A stretch of DNA of 64,000 nt from Streptomyces sp. NBC_01723 (GTDB lineage: Bacteria; Actinomycetota; Actinomycetes; Streptomycetales; Streptomycetaceae), in NCBI RefSeq assembly GCF_036246005.1, contig NZ_CP109171.1, forward strand, positions 6,622,001 through 6,686,000, read 5' to 3'. The translations under genes and the position numbers were made by a program. The notes under the pieces are model-generated. The model saw only the letters and a program-made list of their open reading frames with translations, was not told where the DNA came from and ran no database searches. Of this stretch, positions 8,638 to 17,682 are shown piece by piece; the first letter of the stretch is position 1; each line of letters begins with the position of its first letter.

Positions 8638-10380
8638 ATGGCCAAACAGAACGTCGCGGAACAGTTCGTCGACATCCTCACCCGCGCCGGGGTCGAACGC
8701 CTCTACGGAGTCGTCGGCGACAGCCTGAACCCGGTCGTGGACGCCGTGCGCCGGCACAAGGGCATCGAATGGGTGCACGTCCGGCACGAGGAGACCGCCG
8801 CCTTCGCCGCCGGCGCGGAGGCGCAGATCACCGGGAAGCTGGCCGCGTGCGCCGGCTCCTGCGGCCCCGGCAACCTCCACCTCATCAACGGGCTCTACGA
8901 CGCCCACCGCTCCATGGCCCCCGTCCTCGCCCTCGCCTCGCAGATCCCGTCCAGCGAGATCGGCCTGGGTTTCTTCCAGGAGACCCACCCCGACCAGCTG
9001 TTCCGCGAGTGCAGCCACTACAGCGAGCTGATCTCCAGCCCGAAGCAGATGCCCAGGCTGCTGCAGACCGCCATCCAGCACGCCGTCGGCCAGGGCGGCG
9101 TCAGTGTCGTCTCGCTGCCCGGCGACATCGCGGACGAGCCCGCCCCCAAGGAGGCCGCCGAGACGGCACTCGTCACCTCCCGGCCGACCGTCCGCCCCGG
9201 CGACGAGGAGATCGACCGCCTGGTGCGGATGATCGACGACGCCGACAAGGTCACCCTGTTCTGCGGCAGCGGCACGGCGGGCGCGCACGCCGAGGTGATG
9301 GAGTTCGCCGAGAAGATCAAGTCGCCGGTGGGGCACGCCCTGCGCGGCAAGGAGTGGATTCAGTACGACAATCCGTTCGACGTGGGGATGAGCGGTCTGC
9401 TCGGCTACGGCGCGGCCTACGAGGCCACCCACGAGTGCGACCTGCTGATCCTGGTCGGCACGGACTTCCCGTACAACGCCTTCCTGCCCGACGACGTCAA
9501 GATCGCCCAGATCGACGTCCGGCCGGAGCACCTGGGCCGGCGTTCCACGCTGGACCTCGCGGTGTGGGGCGACGCCCGGGAGACCCTGCGCTGTCTGATC
9601 CCGCGGGTGCGGGAGAAGCACGACCGGCGGTTCCTCGACCGGATGCTCAAGAAGCACGCGGACGCGCTGGAGGGCGTCGTCAAGGCGTACACCCGCAAGG
9701 TCGACAAGCACGTCCCGATCCACCCCGAGTACGTGGCCGCCGTGCTGGACGACCTGGCCGACGACGACGCGGTGTTCACGGTGGACACCGGCATGTGCAA
9801 CGTCTGGGCCGCCCGCTACATCTCGCCCAACGGGCGGCGCCGCATCATCGGTTCGTTCTCGCACGGCTCGATGGCGAACGCGCTGCCGATGGCGATCGGC
9901 GCCCAGTTCACCGACCGGCGCCGGCAGGTCGTCTCGATGTCCGGCGACGGCGGGTTCACCATGCTCATGGGCGACTTCCTCACCCTGGTCCAGCACGATC
10001 TGCCGGTGAAGGTCGTCCTCTTCAACAACTCCTCGCTCGGCATGGTCGAGTTGGAGATGCTGGTGGCGGGCCTGCCCTCGCACGGCGTGGCCAACAAGAA
10101 CCCCGACTTCGCCGCCGTCGCCGAGGCGTGCGGCGCCTTCGGGGTGCGGGTGGAGAAGCCCAAGGATCTGCCGGGTGCCCTGAAGGCCGCGTTCAAGCAC
10201 AGGGGCCCGGCCCTCGTCGACGTCGTCACCGACCCCAACGCGCTGTCCATCCCGCCGAAGATCAGCGCCGACATGGTCACCGGCTTCGCGCTGTCCGCCT
10301 CCAAGATCGTCCTGGACGGCGGGGTCGGGCGCATGCTCCAGATGGCCCGCTCGAACCTGCGCAACGTACCCCGGCCGTGA
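8638..10380 (+). CDS. poxB: Pyruvate dehydrogenase (quinone/cytochrome type), ThDP enzyme
   Basis: 580 residues of the PoxB branch of ThDP enzymes, which oxidise pyruvate to acetate and CO2 with FAD and pass electrons to quinone. It has the N-terminal catalytic Glu (HVRHEET), the ThDP/Mg motif GDGGF...NNSSLG, and the central FAD-binding Rossmann region. No Shine-Dalgarno is obvious before ATG 8638; a TACGTA-like box close to the start could mean a near-leaderless mRNA. Acetolactate synthase or pyruvate oxidase are the alternatives; the N-terminus VVGDSLNPV favours PoxB. Confidence 0.9.
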   Translation: MAKQNVAEQFVDILTRAGVERLYGVVGDSLNPVVDAVRRHKGIEWVHVRHEETAAFAAGAEAQITGKLAACAGSCGPGNLHLINGLYDAHRSMAPVLALASQIPSSEIGLGFFQETHPDQLFRECSHYSELISSPKQMPRLLQTAIQHAVGQGGVSVVSLPGDIADEPAPKEAAETALVTSRPTVRPGDEEIDRLVRMIDDADKVTLFCGSGTAGAHAEVMEFAEKIKSPVGHALRGKEWIQYDNPFDVGMSGLLGYGAAYEATHECDLLILVGTDFPYNAFLPDDVKIAQIDVRPEHLGRRSTLDLAVWGDARETLRCLIPRVREKHDRRFLDRMLKKHADALEGVVKAYTRKVDKHVPIHPEYVAAVLDDLADDDAVFTVDTGMCNVWAARYISPNGRRRIIGSFSHGSMANALPMAIGAQFTDRRRQVVSMSGDGGFTMLMGDFLTLVQHDLPVKVVLFNNSSLGMVELEMLVAGLPSHGVANKNPDFAAVAEACGAFGVRVEKPKDLPGALKAAFKHRGPALVDVVTDPNALSIPPKISADMVTGFALSASKIVLDGGVGRMLQMARSNLRNVPRP

Positions 10381-10499
10381 CCGGACGTGGCGGTCGCCGC
10401 CAATCCGTATGACTGCCGGGCGCCCGAACGGGCAAGGCTTCCCCCGTGAGGATGTTCGACCGTGAACATGCTCGACCAGAAGGGGGAGACGACATCAGC

Positions 10500-10913
10500 A
10501 TGCCGACGGGGGACATGAGGAAGCGGGCGGCGCCGGACCTCAGGAGGCCGCTCGGCCGGGCGGACCTGCGGGCGGTGCCCGAGGCCCGGCGGGCCCTGCG
10601 CGAGCTGCTGCGGCACTGGGGCGGGCCCGGACAGTCGGAGATCGCCGAACTGCTCACCAGCGAGCTGGTCACCAACGCGCTGGTCCACACCGACGAGGGC
10701 GCCGTCCTGACCGCCACGGTCGGCCCGCGCGCGCTGCGGGTCGAGGTGCGGGACTACGTCGGCAGGCCGCCCCGGCCGCGCACCCCGGACCCGGAGGAGA
10801 GCACCAACGGCAGAGGCCTGGTCCTGGTGCGGTCCCTGGCCGACGACTGGGGCGTACGGCCCTGCGAGGTGGGCAAGTCGGTCTGGTTCGAACTGGGCGC
10901 CGAAGCCGCCTGA
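10500..10913 (+). CDS. RsbW-like ATP-binding (anti-sigma/HATPase) protein
   Basis: Stand-alone HATPase_c domain of 137 residues. The N-box is ELVTNALVHT, the G1 region is reduced (RDYVGRP), and the G2 box is NGRGLVLVRSLADDWG. Small proteins of this type are abundant in Streptomyces and act as anti-sigma factors or regulators; no sigma factor lies nearby. ATG 10500 has GGGGGAG upstream at a 12-base distance; a GTG at 10446 in the same frame lacks a ribosome site. The stop codon lies inside the 20-bp terminator hairpin. Confidence 0.85.
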   Translation: MPTGDMRKRAAPDLRRPLGRADLRAVPEARRALRELLRHWGGPGQSEIAELLTSELVTNALVHTDEGAVLTATVGPRALRVEVRDYVGRPPRPRTPDPEESTNGRGLVLVRSLADDWGVRPCEVGKSVWFELGAEAA

Positions 10914-10945
10914 GGCGCCGGTTCGCCGGCGCCTCAGGCGGCTTC
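10902..10945. terminator. 20-bp perfect hairpin with TTCG loop, bidirectional terminator
   Basis: Arms 10902-10921 and 10926-10945 are perfectly complementary around TTCG, an extra-stable tetraloop in RNA. It sits between two convergent genes and includes the stop codon of the ATPase gene. Confidence 0.85.
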
Positions 10946-10963
10946 ACGTCGGTGTGCGGTCCG

Positions 10964-12013
10964 TCAGCCGAACTGCTGCTCCAGGTCCTTGAGCTTGCGC
11001 TCCAGGGAGTCCAGGCGCGGCAGGGCCTGGGTGTCGTCCTCCGCGGTGAGGTCGACGGTGACCGGCTCGGTCCCGCCCCGCACCGGCTGGAGGGAGGGGC
11101 GCTGGCGTACCGGCAGCTCCGGAGCCGATATCGCAGGCTCCGCGGTGGCGCGCTCGGTGCCCCGCTCCACCTGCTGCACCTCGACCTCGACCTGACGGCC
11201 GCCGCGGCCGGGGAAGCCCCGGTGGCCGTGGCCCCGGCTGATCGCCTTGAGCTGGGCCCGCTCCAGGCGCTCCTGCTCGCGCCGCCGTTGCTTGGTCTCC
11301 TCCTTCTGGCGCCGGTCGTCGCGCACCTCCTCGACCGCCTCGTCGAGGCTGCGCACGCCCTCGAGGAGCATCAGCGACCAGGCGCGGTACGTCTCCCGGG
11401 GGGCCCGCAGCCAGCGCACCATGCGGATCTGCGGCAGCGGACGCGGCACCAGGCCCTGCTCGCGCAGCGCGGCCCGGCGGGTCTGCTTGAGGGCCCGGTC
11501 GAACAGCACGGCCGCCGACAGGGACATGCCCGCGAAGAAGTGCGGGGCACCCGCGTGGCCGAGACCGCGGGGCGCGTGCACCCAGTTGAACCAGGCCGCG
11601 GCGAACGCGAAGGTCCACACGAGTATGCGCGAGCCGAGCGCCGCGTCACCGTGGCTGGCCTCGCGCACCGCGAGCACGGAGCAGAACATCGCCGCCCCGT
11701 CGAGGCCGAACGGGACCAGGTACTGCCAGCCTCCGCTCAGGCCGAGGTTCTGCTCGCCGAAGCCGACCAGACCGTGGAAGGAGAGCGCCGCGGCGACCGC
11801 GGCACAGCAGAAGAGCAGGACGTAGGAGACGGTGCCGTACAGGGCTTCCTTGCGCCTGCGCCGCTCCTCCATCCGCTCCCACGAGTCGTCCGCGCCCGCG
11901 TCCTTCCCCGGGGAACGCTTGCCGCGCGCGAGCACCGCCACCGCCGCCAGCATGCCCAGGAGCAGCACGGCGCCCGGAAGCAGCCAGTTCAGCGATATGT
12001 CGGTCAATCTCAT
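10964..12013 (-). CDS. DUF2637 membrane protein
   Basis: 349 residues. Five hydrophobic segments occur in the first half (about 9-28, 60-80, 92-112, 122-140, 150-168), matching DUF2637, a family found on actinomycete chromosomes and next to plasmid transfer (Spd-like) genes. The second half is cytoplasmic: a long charged helix (DDRRQKEETKQRRREQERLERAQ, likely coiled coil), a basic GHGHRG patch and an acidic end with a closing leucine-rich helix. ATG 12013 follows AAGGGA. No transfer genes are nearby, so this is a chromosomal form of unknown role. Confidence 0.85.
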   Translation of the reverse strand: MRLTDISLNWLLPGAVLLLGMLAAVAVLARGKRSPGKDAGADDSWERMEERRRRKEALYGTVSYVLLFCCAAVAAALSFHGLVGFGEQNLGLSGGWQYLVPFGLDGAAMFCSVLAVREASHGDAALGSRILVWTFAFAAAWFNWVHAPRGLGHAGAPHFFAGMSLSAAVLFDRALKQTRRAALREQGLVPRPLPQIRMVRWLRAPRETYRAWSLMLLEGVRSLDEAVEEVRDDRRQKEETKQRRREQERLERAQLKAISRGHGHRGFPGRGGRQVEVEVQQVERGTERATAEPAISAPELPVRQRPSLQPVRGGTEPVTVDLTAEDDTQALPRLDSLERKLKDLEQQFG

Positions 12014-12292
12014 CTGGGGTCCCTTGCAGTGGGATAGGGCGTAACGCCCGCCATGGTGGCCCAAACCCAGCGGCCCTCAGAGGGTTTCGGGGCAAGAGGC
12101 CGCCAAGGGAGTGCGAGGGGGTGCCCAGGGCGACGTTCTGCTCGAACTGCCGCATGAGGGGCGGGAGTTGAGTTCGAATAAGACTACCCGTACGAGTGGT
12201 TCGGCGGAAACCTGCCGCGACGCGTGGGGGAGTGGTGAATCGACGTCGGGATCCTAGCCGACGATCTTGGAGGGGAGGGTGCGGGGTACCGC
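12014..12292. other. Intergenic region, no gene seen
   Basis: About 280 bases between the start of the DUF2637 gene and the end of the FhuF-like gene. It presumably holds the DUF2637 promoter. I see no convincing ORF or strong hairpin. Confidence 0.5.
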
Positions 12293-13138
12293 TCAACCCG
12301 CCGTGGCGAGCAGCTTGTTCACGCGGTCCGCGTCGCAGGTGCGCGGGCAGGTGGCGCAGGTGTCCTCGGGGCGCAGGGTGTAGAACATGCAGCAGCTCGC
12401 CCGGTCCCGGGTGTGCAGCGGTTCGCCGTCCGGCCCCTTCAGTTCGCGGAAGGCCGCGTCATCGACGTAGGGCTTGGTCGCGCCCGGCAGCAGCAGTTCC
12501 AGCTCGTGCCGCGCCCGCTCCTGCTCGCCCAGCAGGTGGGCGACGTACCACAGGCCCTCCACGACCTCGTCGGTCGCCATGCCCCACAGGGCGCGTCCGC
12601 GCCGCCGCATGCGGGGGCCGAATCCGGCCAGGACCGGCTCCAGGTGCTCGGCGACCGAGGCTCGCACCTCGGCGCGCAGCGCCTCCTCGTCGGCGACCAC
12701 CCGGGCGCCGGGCAGCGCGGCGGCCGGGTCCCCGGGCAGACAGGCGAAGCCCGCGCCGCGCACCGCCATGCGGCCCAGCGGGAGACCTTCGGCGGTGCGG
12801 TCGTAGGCGACGTGGGCCGCGGGGTAGCGGGGCACCCTGCGGTGCAGGAACCACGGCACGGTGATCAGCAGGCAGGCGGGCCACGCGTACCGGTGCAGTC
12901 CGAAGCTCGCGATCACGTCCGGGCGGGCCCGCTGCCCGTAGTCCCGCAGCACCTGCGCCTCGTCCCACGCGAGGAAGTTCGCCAGCTCCGCCCCGCCCGC
13001 GGCGAGCGCGTCGCCGCTGACCCAGCCGCCGCCCCGCGGGACCTCGCCGTCGGCGTCCAGCTCGGTGACGCCCAGTCCCGGAAGGGCCGCCGACAGGCGC
13101 GCGTAGGCGTCCGTGAGGGCCGTGCGGGCGACAGGCAT
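12293..13138 (-). CDS. FhuF-like ferric (siderophore) reductase
   Basis: 281 residues. The C-terminal cluster-binding motif of FhuF proteins is present (RASCC then CATC, followed by a further Cys in PRTC), and the body carries the family's IucA/FhuF-like fold pattern. Such enzymes reduce iron in imported ferric siderophores in the cytoplasm. A perfect iron-box palindrome lies 40 bases upstream, which agrees with iron regulation. ATG 13138 is used; its ribosome site (GGTGGT) is weak. It diverges from the GntR gene. Confidence 0.88.
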   Translation of the reverse strand: MPVARTALTDAYARLSAALPGLGVTELDADGEVPRGGGWVSGDALAAGGAELANFLAWDEAQVLRDYGQRARPDVIASFGLHRYAWPACLLITVPWFLHRRVPRYPAAHVAYDRTAEGLPLGRMAVRGAGFACLPGDPAAALPGARVVADEEALRAEVRASVAEHLEPVLAGFGPRMRRRGRALWGMATDEVVEGLWYVAHLLGEQERARHELELLLPGATKPYVDDAAFRELKGPDGEPLHTRDRASCCMFYTLRPEDTCATCPRTCDADRVNKLLATAG

Positions 13139-13177
13139 GCGGGACCACCGATCCGAACCGGAAGAACGGGCTGCTTA

Positions 13178-13194
13178 AAGGTAAGCCTTACCTT
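13178..13194. promoter_or_regulatory. Iron box (DmdR1/IdeR-type operator)
   Basis: AAGGTAAG-C-CTTACCTT is a perfect 17-bp palindrome with 8-bp arms and matches the TTAGGTTAGSCTAACCTAA pattern bound by DtxR-family repressors. It lies just upstream of the FhuF-like gene, which it probably represses when iron is plentiful. Confidence 0.85.
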
Positions 13195-13306
13195 ACCCAA
13201 GATGTCTGGGGTTTGAACTGACGGCCCCTGCCCTTATGGTGCTTGACGGACAGGTGACAACCCGCCGTAATGACCCCAAGTACCGACACGTCCCACAGGA
13301 GGACCC

Positions 13307-14125
13307 GTGAGGCCCAGCGCGCAGGGTGCCCCTGAGGCGGAGGCCGCCGCCCAGGTGCGGGTGCCCGCCCAGCCGCGGGTCGCGGACGTGGACCGGACGG
13401 GGAACGCGGACCGGGCCAGGACGCGCGGCGCCGCAGAACCGGTCGCCACCGCGCGCGGCGAGCACACCCACGGCGAACCCCCGCCGCCCCGCCCGCGCCC
13501 CCTCGTCCAGCGCTCCTCCGTACGCGGGCAGATCCTCGACGCCCTGCGCACCGCGCTGGTCACCGGCGAGCTGCGGCCCGGCGAGGTCTACTCGGGGCCC
13601 GCGCTCGGCGAACGGTTCGGAGTCTCGGCCACCCCCGTACGGGAGGCCATGCAGCAGCTCGCCCTGGAGGGCGCCGTCGAGGTCGTCCCCAACCGGGGCT
13701 TCCGCGTCGTCGAGCGCGGCGACCGCGAACTGGCCGAGCTGGCCGAGGTCCGGGCGCTGATCGAGGTCCCGGTCTGGCTGCGTCTGGCCCGCACGGTGCC
13801 CGCCGAGCGCTGGGCGGAGCTGCGCCCCCTCGCCGAGGCCGCCGTCCGGGCCGCGTCCGCCGGCTGCCCGGCCACCTACGCCGAGGCCGACCGCGCCTTC
13901 CACCGCGCCGTGCTCGCGCTGGCCGGCAACGACCAGCTCGTGCACATCGCCGGCGACCTGCACCGCCGCGCCCAGTGGCCGCCGGCCGGCATCCCCGCGG
14001 CACGCGGCCGGGCCGACCTGATCGCCGACGCGCACCAGCACACGGCCCTGCTGGACGCGCTGATCGCCGGCGACCAGGAGCTGGTGCGGACCCTGGTGGG
14101 GGAGCACTTCACCGGGGCCCGCTGA
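13307..14125 (+). CDS. GntR family transcriptional regulator (FCD type)
   Basis: 272 residues. A polar N-terminal stretch of about 65 residues precedes a GntR winged helix (VRGQILDALRTALVTGELRPG ... RFGVSATPVREAMQQLALEG), followed by an all-helical FCD effector domain with metal-site candidates (Asp in EADRAFH, His in DAHQH). GTG 13307 has a perfect AGGAGG a few bases upstream. The ligand is probably an organic acid, as in other FCD regulators, but no catabolic operon adjoins; the next gene is convergent secDF. Confidence 0.88.
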   Translation: MRPSAQGAPEAEAAAQVRVPAQPRVADVDRTGNADRARTRGAAEPVATARGEHTHGEPPPPRPRPLVQRSSVRGQILDALRTALVTGELRPGEVYSGPALGERFGVSATPVREAMQQLALEGAVEVVPNRGFRVVERGDRELAELAEVRALIEVPVWLRLARTVPAERWAELRPLAEAAVRAASAGCPATYAEADRAFHRAVLALAGNDQLVHIAGDLHRRAQWPPAGIPAARGRADLIADAHQHTALLDALIAGDQELVRTLVGEHFTGAR

Positions 14126-14155
14126 GCGCGGGCACCCGAGGCAGACCCCCGCCCG

Positions 14156-16498
14156 TTACGGGACCTCCTGCCGTTCCGTGCGGCCGGCCGGTACCCGCTT
14201 GCCGCTGTTCCCCGGTTTCCCGGACCTTCCGGAGCGGGACCCCGCGTCGCGGCCGTGCAGCTCGATGGCCAGCGGGGAGGCGGTGAAGACCGACGAGTAC
14301 GTGCCGACCGCCACGCCGATCAGCAGCGCGAGCGCGAAGTCGGTGAGCGAGCCGTCGGCGAGGACCGCCAGCGAGGCGAGGATGAGGACCGCGCCCATGC
14401 CCGTGTTGACCGTGCGCGGGAGGGTCTGCAGGATCGCGTCGTTGGTGAGCCGGTCGAACGGTGTCTTCCGCTCGCGGCCCAGCAGCTCCCGGACGCGGTC
14501 GAAGAGGACCACCGAGTCGTTGACCGAGTAGCCGATCACGGTCAGCAGCGCGGCCAGGAACACCCCGTCCACCGGCTTGCCCAGCCAGGCGAACACACCT
14601 ACCAGGACGACCACGTCGTGGGCGAGCGCGCCGACCGCCGCCGTGCCGAACAGCAGACGGAACCGGGCCGCGAGGTACGCCAGCTGGGCGGCCAGGGCCA
14701 GGCCGAGGGCGATCAGGGCGTCCCGGCGCAGCTCCTCGCCGAGGCTCGGGCCGATCAGCTCGTCGCGGACCCTCTCCGCCCCGCCGCCCAGATCGGCGAC
14801 GGTCCGGGTGACGGTCGCCGCCTCGGCGTCGGTCAGTTCCTCCGTGCGCACCGTGAGGTCGCTGTCGCCGGAGGACTGGACGACGGCGCGCGGGAAGCCC
14901 GCGTCGGCGAGGGCGTCGCGGGCCCGGTCGAGATCGACCCGGGTGGCGGTGGAGTACTCGACGAGCCGCCCGCCGGTGAACTCGATGCCGAAGTCCAGGC
15001 CCCGCACCAGGATGCCGGAGCCCGCCACCACGAGGACGACCAGGGAGGCCGCCAGCCAGCGGCGCGGGCGGCGCATCAGGAACGGGTCGCGGCGCAGCAG
15101 GACGTCCCGGACCGGACCGGTGGAGGAGATGCCGGTGACGCGCGGGCGGCGGAGGACGGCCGGGCGGCCCGCGGCGAACTCGGCCAGCACGCGGGTGATC
15201 ACCAGCGCGCTGACCATGGAGGCCAGCACACCGATCCCGAGGGTGACGCCGAAGCCCTTCACCGGGCCGGAGGCCAGGAAGAACAGCAGGGCGGCGGCGA
15301 TCAGCGTGGTGATGTTGGAGTCGGCGATCGCGCTGAAGGCGCTGCGGAAACCGGCGGTCAGCGCCGACCGCGTGCTCGGACGGTTACGGGCGGCCTGTTC
15401 CTCGCGGGCCCGTTCGAAGACGAGGACGTTGGCGTCCACCGCCATGCCGATCGACAGGACGAAGCCGGCCAGGCCGGGCAGGGTGAGGGTCGCGCCGACC
15501 GCGGCCAGGGCGGCGTAGGAGATCAGGCCGTAGCAGAGCAGGGCCACGGTCGCCAGGGCGCCCATGAGCCGGTAGACGACGATGATGAACAGCGCGGTCA
15601 GCGCGGTGCCGACGACGGCGGCCCAGGCGCCGGCCGAGATGGCCTCGTCGCCCAGGGTCGCGCCGATGGTGCGCTGCTCGATGGTCTCGACCGGTACGGG
15701 CAGGGCGCCACCCTTGACGAGCAGGGCCAGTTCGCGGGCCTCCGCGTCGTCGAACGAGCTGGTGATCTGCGTGGAGCCGCCGGTGATGCCCGCGCCGCAG
15801 GCCACGGAGGGGTCGACCTGCGGCGAGGAGATGATCTTGTTGTCGAGCACGATGGCGACCCGGCGCTGTGCGTCGCCGGCCGGGTGGCAGGCCGCCTCAC
15901 CCGTCACCTGGGCCCAGCGGTCGCCGCCGGCGTCCTTGAAGTCGACGGTGACGTGCCAGCCCGCGCCGCTCTGCTGGTCGAAGCGGGCGTCGGCGCCCTT
16001 GACGTCCTGCCCGGTCAGCGCGGCGTCCTTCAGCCGCAGGTACTGTCCGGACTCGTCCGGCACCACCCGCTCGCCGTCCTCGGCGTCCGTGGCGTTCTCC
16101 GCCGCGCCGAGCACCGGGTGGACGGTGAGCTGCGCGGTGCGGCCCAGCACGTCGGCGGCCCGCTTCGGGTCCTGTACGCCCGGCAGCTCGACGACGACGC
16201 GGTTCTCGCCGGAGCGGACGATGGTCGGTTCGGCGACACCGAGGGCGTCGATGCGGCCGCGCAGCACCTCCACGGTGCGGTCGGTGGCCTCCCGGTCGGC
16301 CTCGGTGGTCTCGGTGGACTTGGTCTCCAGCACGATCTGGGTGCCGCCGCGCAGGTCGAGCCCGAGGCGGATCGGCAGGGTCAGGGTGATGGCCACGGAC
16401 GCGGCCATCACGGCGAGTGCGACGAGCGCGCGGACGTTCAGGGAACGGGACCGCGAGCGCGTACGAGGGCGGGAAGGGGGACGGGAGCGTTTCAACAC
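14156..16498 (-). CDS. secDF: Fused SecD-SecF protein translocase subunit
   Basis: 780 residues joining SecD (1-465: DLRGGTQIVLE motif, large periplasmic-type loop, six helices) and SecF (about 470-780: GIEFTGGRLVEY motif, six helices, GYSVNDSVVLFDR). SecDF uses proton flow to pull proteins through SecYEG. Streptomyces usually carries separate secD and secF near the ruvABC region, so this fused copy is probably a second, accessory set. GTG 16498 has GGAGG 4 bases before it; the N-terminus is a run of Arg and Ser (RTRSRSRS). A gene for a small secreted protein precedes it by 79 bases. Confidence 0.93.
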   Translation of the reverse strand: MLKRSRPPSRPRTRSRSRSLNVRALVALAVMAASVAITLTLPIRLGLDLRGGTQIVLETKSTETTEADREATDRTVEVLRGRIDALGVAEPTIVRSGENRVVVELPGVQDPKRAADVLGRTAQLTVHPVLGAAENATDAEDGERVVPDESGQYLRLKDAALTGQDVKGADARFDQQSGAGWHVTVDFKDAGGDRWAQVTGEAACHPAGDAQRRVAIVLDNKIISSPQVDPSVACGAGITGGSTQITSSFDDAEARELALLVKGGALPVPVETIEQRTIGATLGDEAISAGAWAAVVGTALTALFIIVVYRLMGALATVALLCYGLISYAALAAVGATLTLPGLAGFVLSIGMAVDANVLVFERAREEQAARNRPSTRSALTAGFRSAFSAIADSNITTLIAAALLFFLASGPVKGFGVTLGIGVLASMVSALVITRVLAEFAAGRPAVLRRPRVTGISSTGPVRDVLLRRDPFLMRRPRRWLAASLVVLVVAGSGILVRGLDFGIEFTGGRLVEYSTATRVDLDRARDALADAGFPRAVVQSSGDSDLTVRTEELTDAEAATVTRTVADLGGGAERVRDELIGPSLGEELRRDALIALGLALAAQLAYLAARFRLLFGTAAVGALAHDVVVLVGVFAWLGKPVDGVFLAALLTVIGYSVNDSVVLFDRVRELLGRERKTPFDRLTNDAILQTLPRTVNTGMGAVLILASLAVLADGSLTDFALALLIGVAVGTYSSVFTASPLAIELHGRDAGSRSGRSGKPGNSGKRVPAGRTERQEVP

Positions 16499-16577
16499 GG
16501 GCCTCCGGCGGGCACGCCGCGGCGGCGGCCGAGCGCGGCCGCGGCGGAAGAAGGGGAAAGGTCGGGGGCGAGGCGGC

Positions 16578-16964
16578 TCACGGGCCGGAGGAGAGGGGCG
16601 GTGCCCGACCGCTGTCATGGCTCCGGCGGCCGGGGGAGACCGGCGCCGGACCGGGCGCTGCCGCGGTCCGTGCGTGTGCCCCGGGGGCAGCGCCGGCGCC
16701 GTGCGCGGTGGCGGTCGCCCGGTGGTCCGGTGCCGTCGGGCCCTCGCCCGGTTGGTCGTGCCGGGCCCGGGGCTGGGCGGCGCAGGCCGGAGTACACCCG
16801 TCGTCCGCGTGCAGGTCCGGGGCGGGGTGCGGCAGTGCCGTCGCGGCGGCCGCCGCGAGGGGGCCACCGGGACCGCCGTGGCCGCCGACGGCGGGCCAGG
16901 CGGGGACCAGCGGCAGCAGGACACCGAGCAGGACGGTCAGTACGGTCGCGAGCCGCCGGCGCAT
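16578..16964 (-). CDS. Small secreted Pro/Ala/His-rich protein
   Basis: 128 residues. A good Sec signal peptide (MRRRLATVLTVLLGVLLPLV, cleavage near AWPAVG) leads into a low-complexity region rich in Pro, Ala, Gly and His with a CTPAC pair. ATG 16964 follows GAGGA. It lies upstream of secDF on the same strand and may be cotranscribed. No known domain. Confidence 0.65.
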   Translation of the reverse strand: MRRRLATVLTVLLGVLLPLVPAWPAVGGHGGPGGPLAAAAATALPHPAPDLHADDGCTPACAAQPRARHDQPGEGPTAPDHRATATAHGAGAAPGAHARTAAAPGPAPVSPGRRSHDSGRAPPLSSGP

Positions 16965-17023
16965 GCACCGTCCTCTTTCGTTGTGGGTGGCTGGGCCTGG
17001 GGAGCCCGGGGCTCAGGGGGCTG

Positions 17024-17680
17024 TCAGGGCTCGATGAGGCCGGCGCGGATGGCGTACCGGGTCAGGTCCAGGCGGTCGCGCAGGCCCAGCTTGTGCAGCA
17101 GGTTGGCCCGGTGCCGCTGGACGGTCTTGACGCTGATGAAGAGGATCTCGGCGATCTCCTTCGAGGAGTGGCCCTCGGCGACGAGCTTGAGGACCTCCTC
17201 CTCGCGCGGGGTGACGACGTGGTCGGCGTTCTCCTCGCCGTGCCGGACCCGGTCCAGGTAGTTGCGGATCAGGGCGGTCACGGCGCCCGGGTACAGGAAG
17301 GGCTCGTCGCGCATCGCGGCGCGGCAGGCGGCGACCAGGTCGCGGTCGGCGACCGACTTGAGCACGTATCCGCAGGCCCCCGACTTCAGCGCCTGGAACA
17401 GGTACTGCTCGTTGTCGTGCATCGTGAGCATCAGGATGCGCAGCTCCGGCCGGAGCGCGGACAGCTCGCGGGCGGCCTGAAGGCCGGTGAGGCGGGGCAT
17501 GGCGATGTCCAGGACCGCGAGGTCGGCGTCGTGGGCGCGCGCCATGTCGATGGCCTCCGCGCCGTCCCCGGCCTCGGCGACCACCTCCAGGTCCGGCTCC
17601 CGGTCGAGGATGAGGCGCACACCGCGGCGTACCAGCGCGTGGTCGTCGGCGAGCAGGATGCGGATCTTCGGGTCGGACAT
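17024..17680 (-). CDS. NarL/FixJ-type response regulator
   Basis: 218 residues. The receiver domain has the acidic pair (LLADDHALVRRG), phospho-acceptor Asp in VLDIAMPRLTG and Lys in YVLKSVAD. The C-terminal LuxR helix-turn-helix is VTPREEEVLKLVAEGHSSKEIAEILFISVKTV. ATG 17680 starts 2 bases after the stop of the histidine kinase gene, so they form a two-component operon. From memory, the S. coelicolor counterparts (SCO6162-SCO6164 region) have been tied to antibiotic production; that link was not checked. Confidence 0.93.
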   Translation of the reverse strand: MSDPKIRILLADDHALVRRGVRLILDREPDLEVVAEAGDGAEAIDMARAHDADLAVLDIAMPRLTGLQAARELSALRPELRILMLTMHDNEQYLFQALKSGACGYVLKSVADRDLVAACRAAMRDEPFLYPGAVTALIRNYLDRVRHGEENADHVVTPREEEVLKLVAEGHSSKEIAEILFISVKTVQRHRANLLHKLGLRDRLDLTRYAIRAGLIEP

Positions 17681-17682
17681 GG

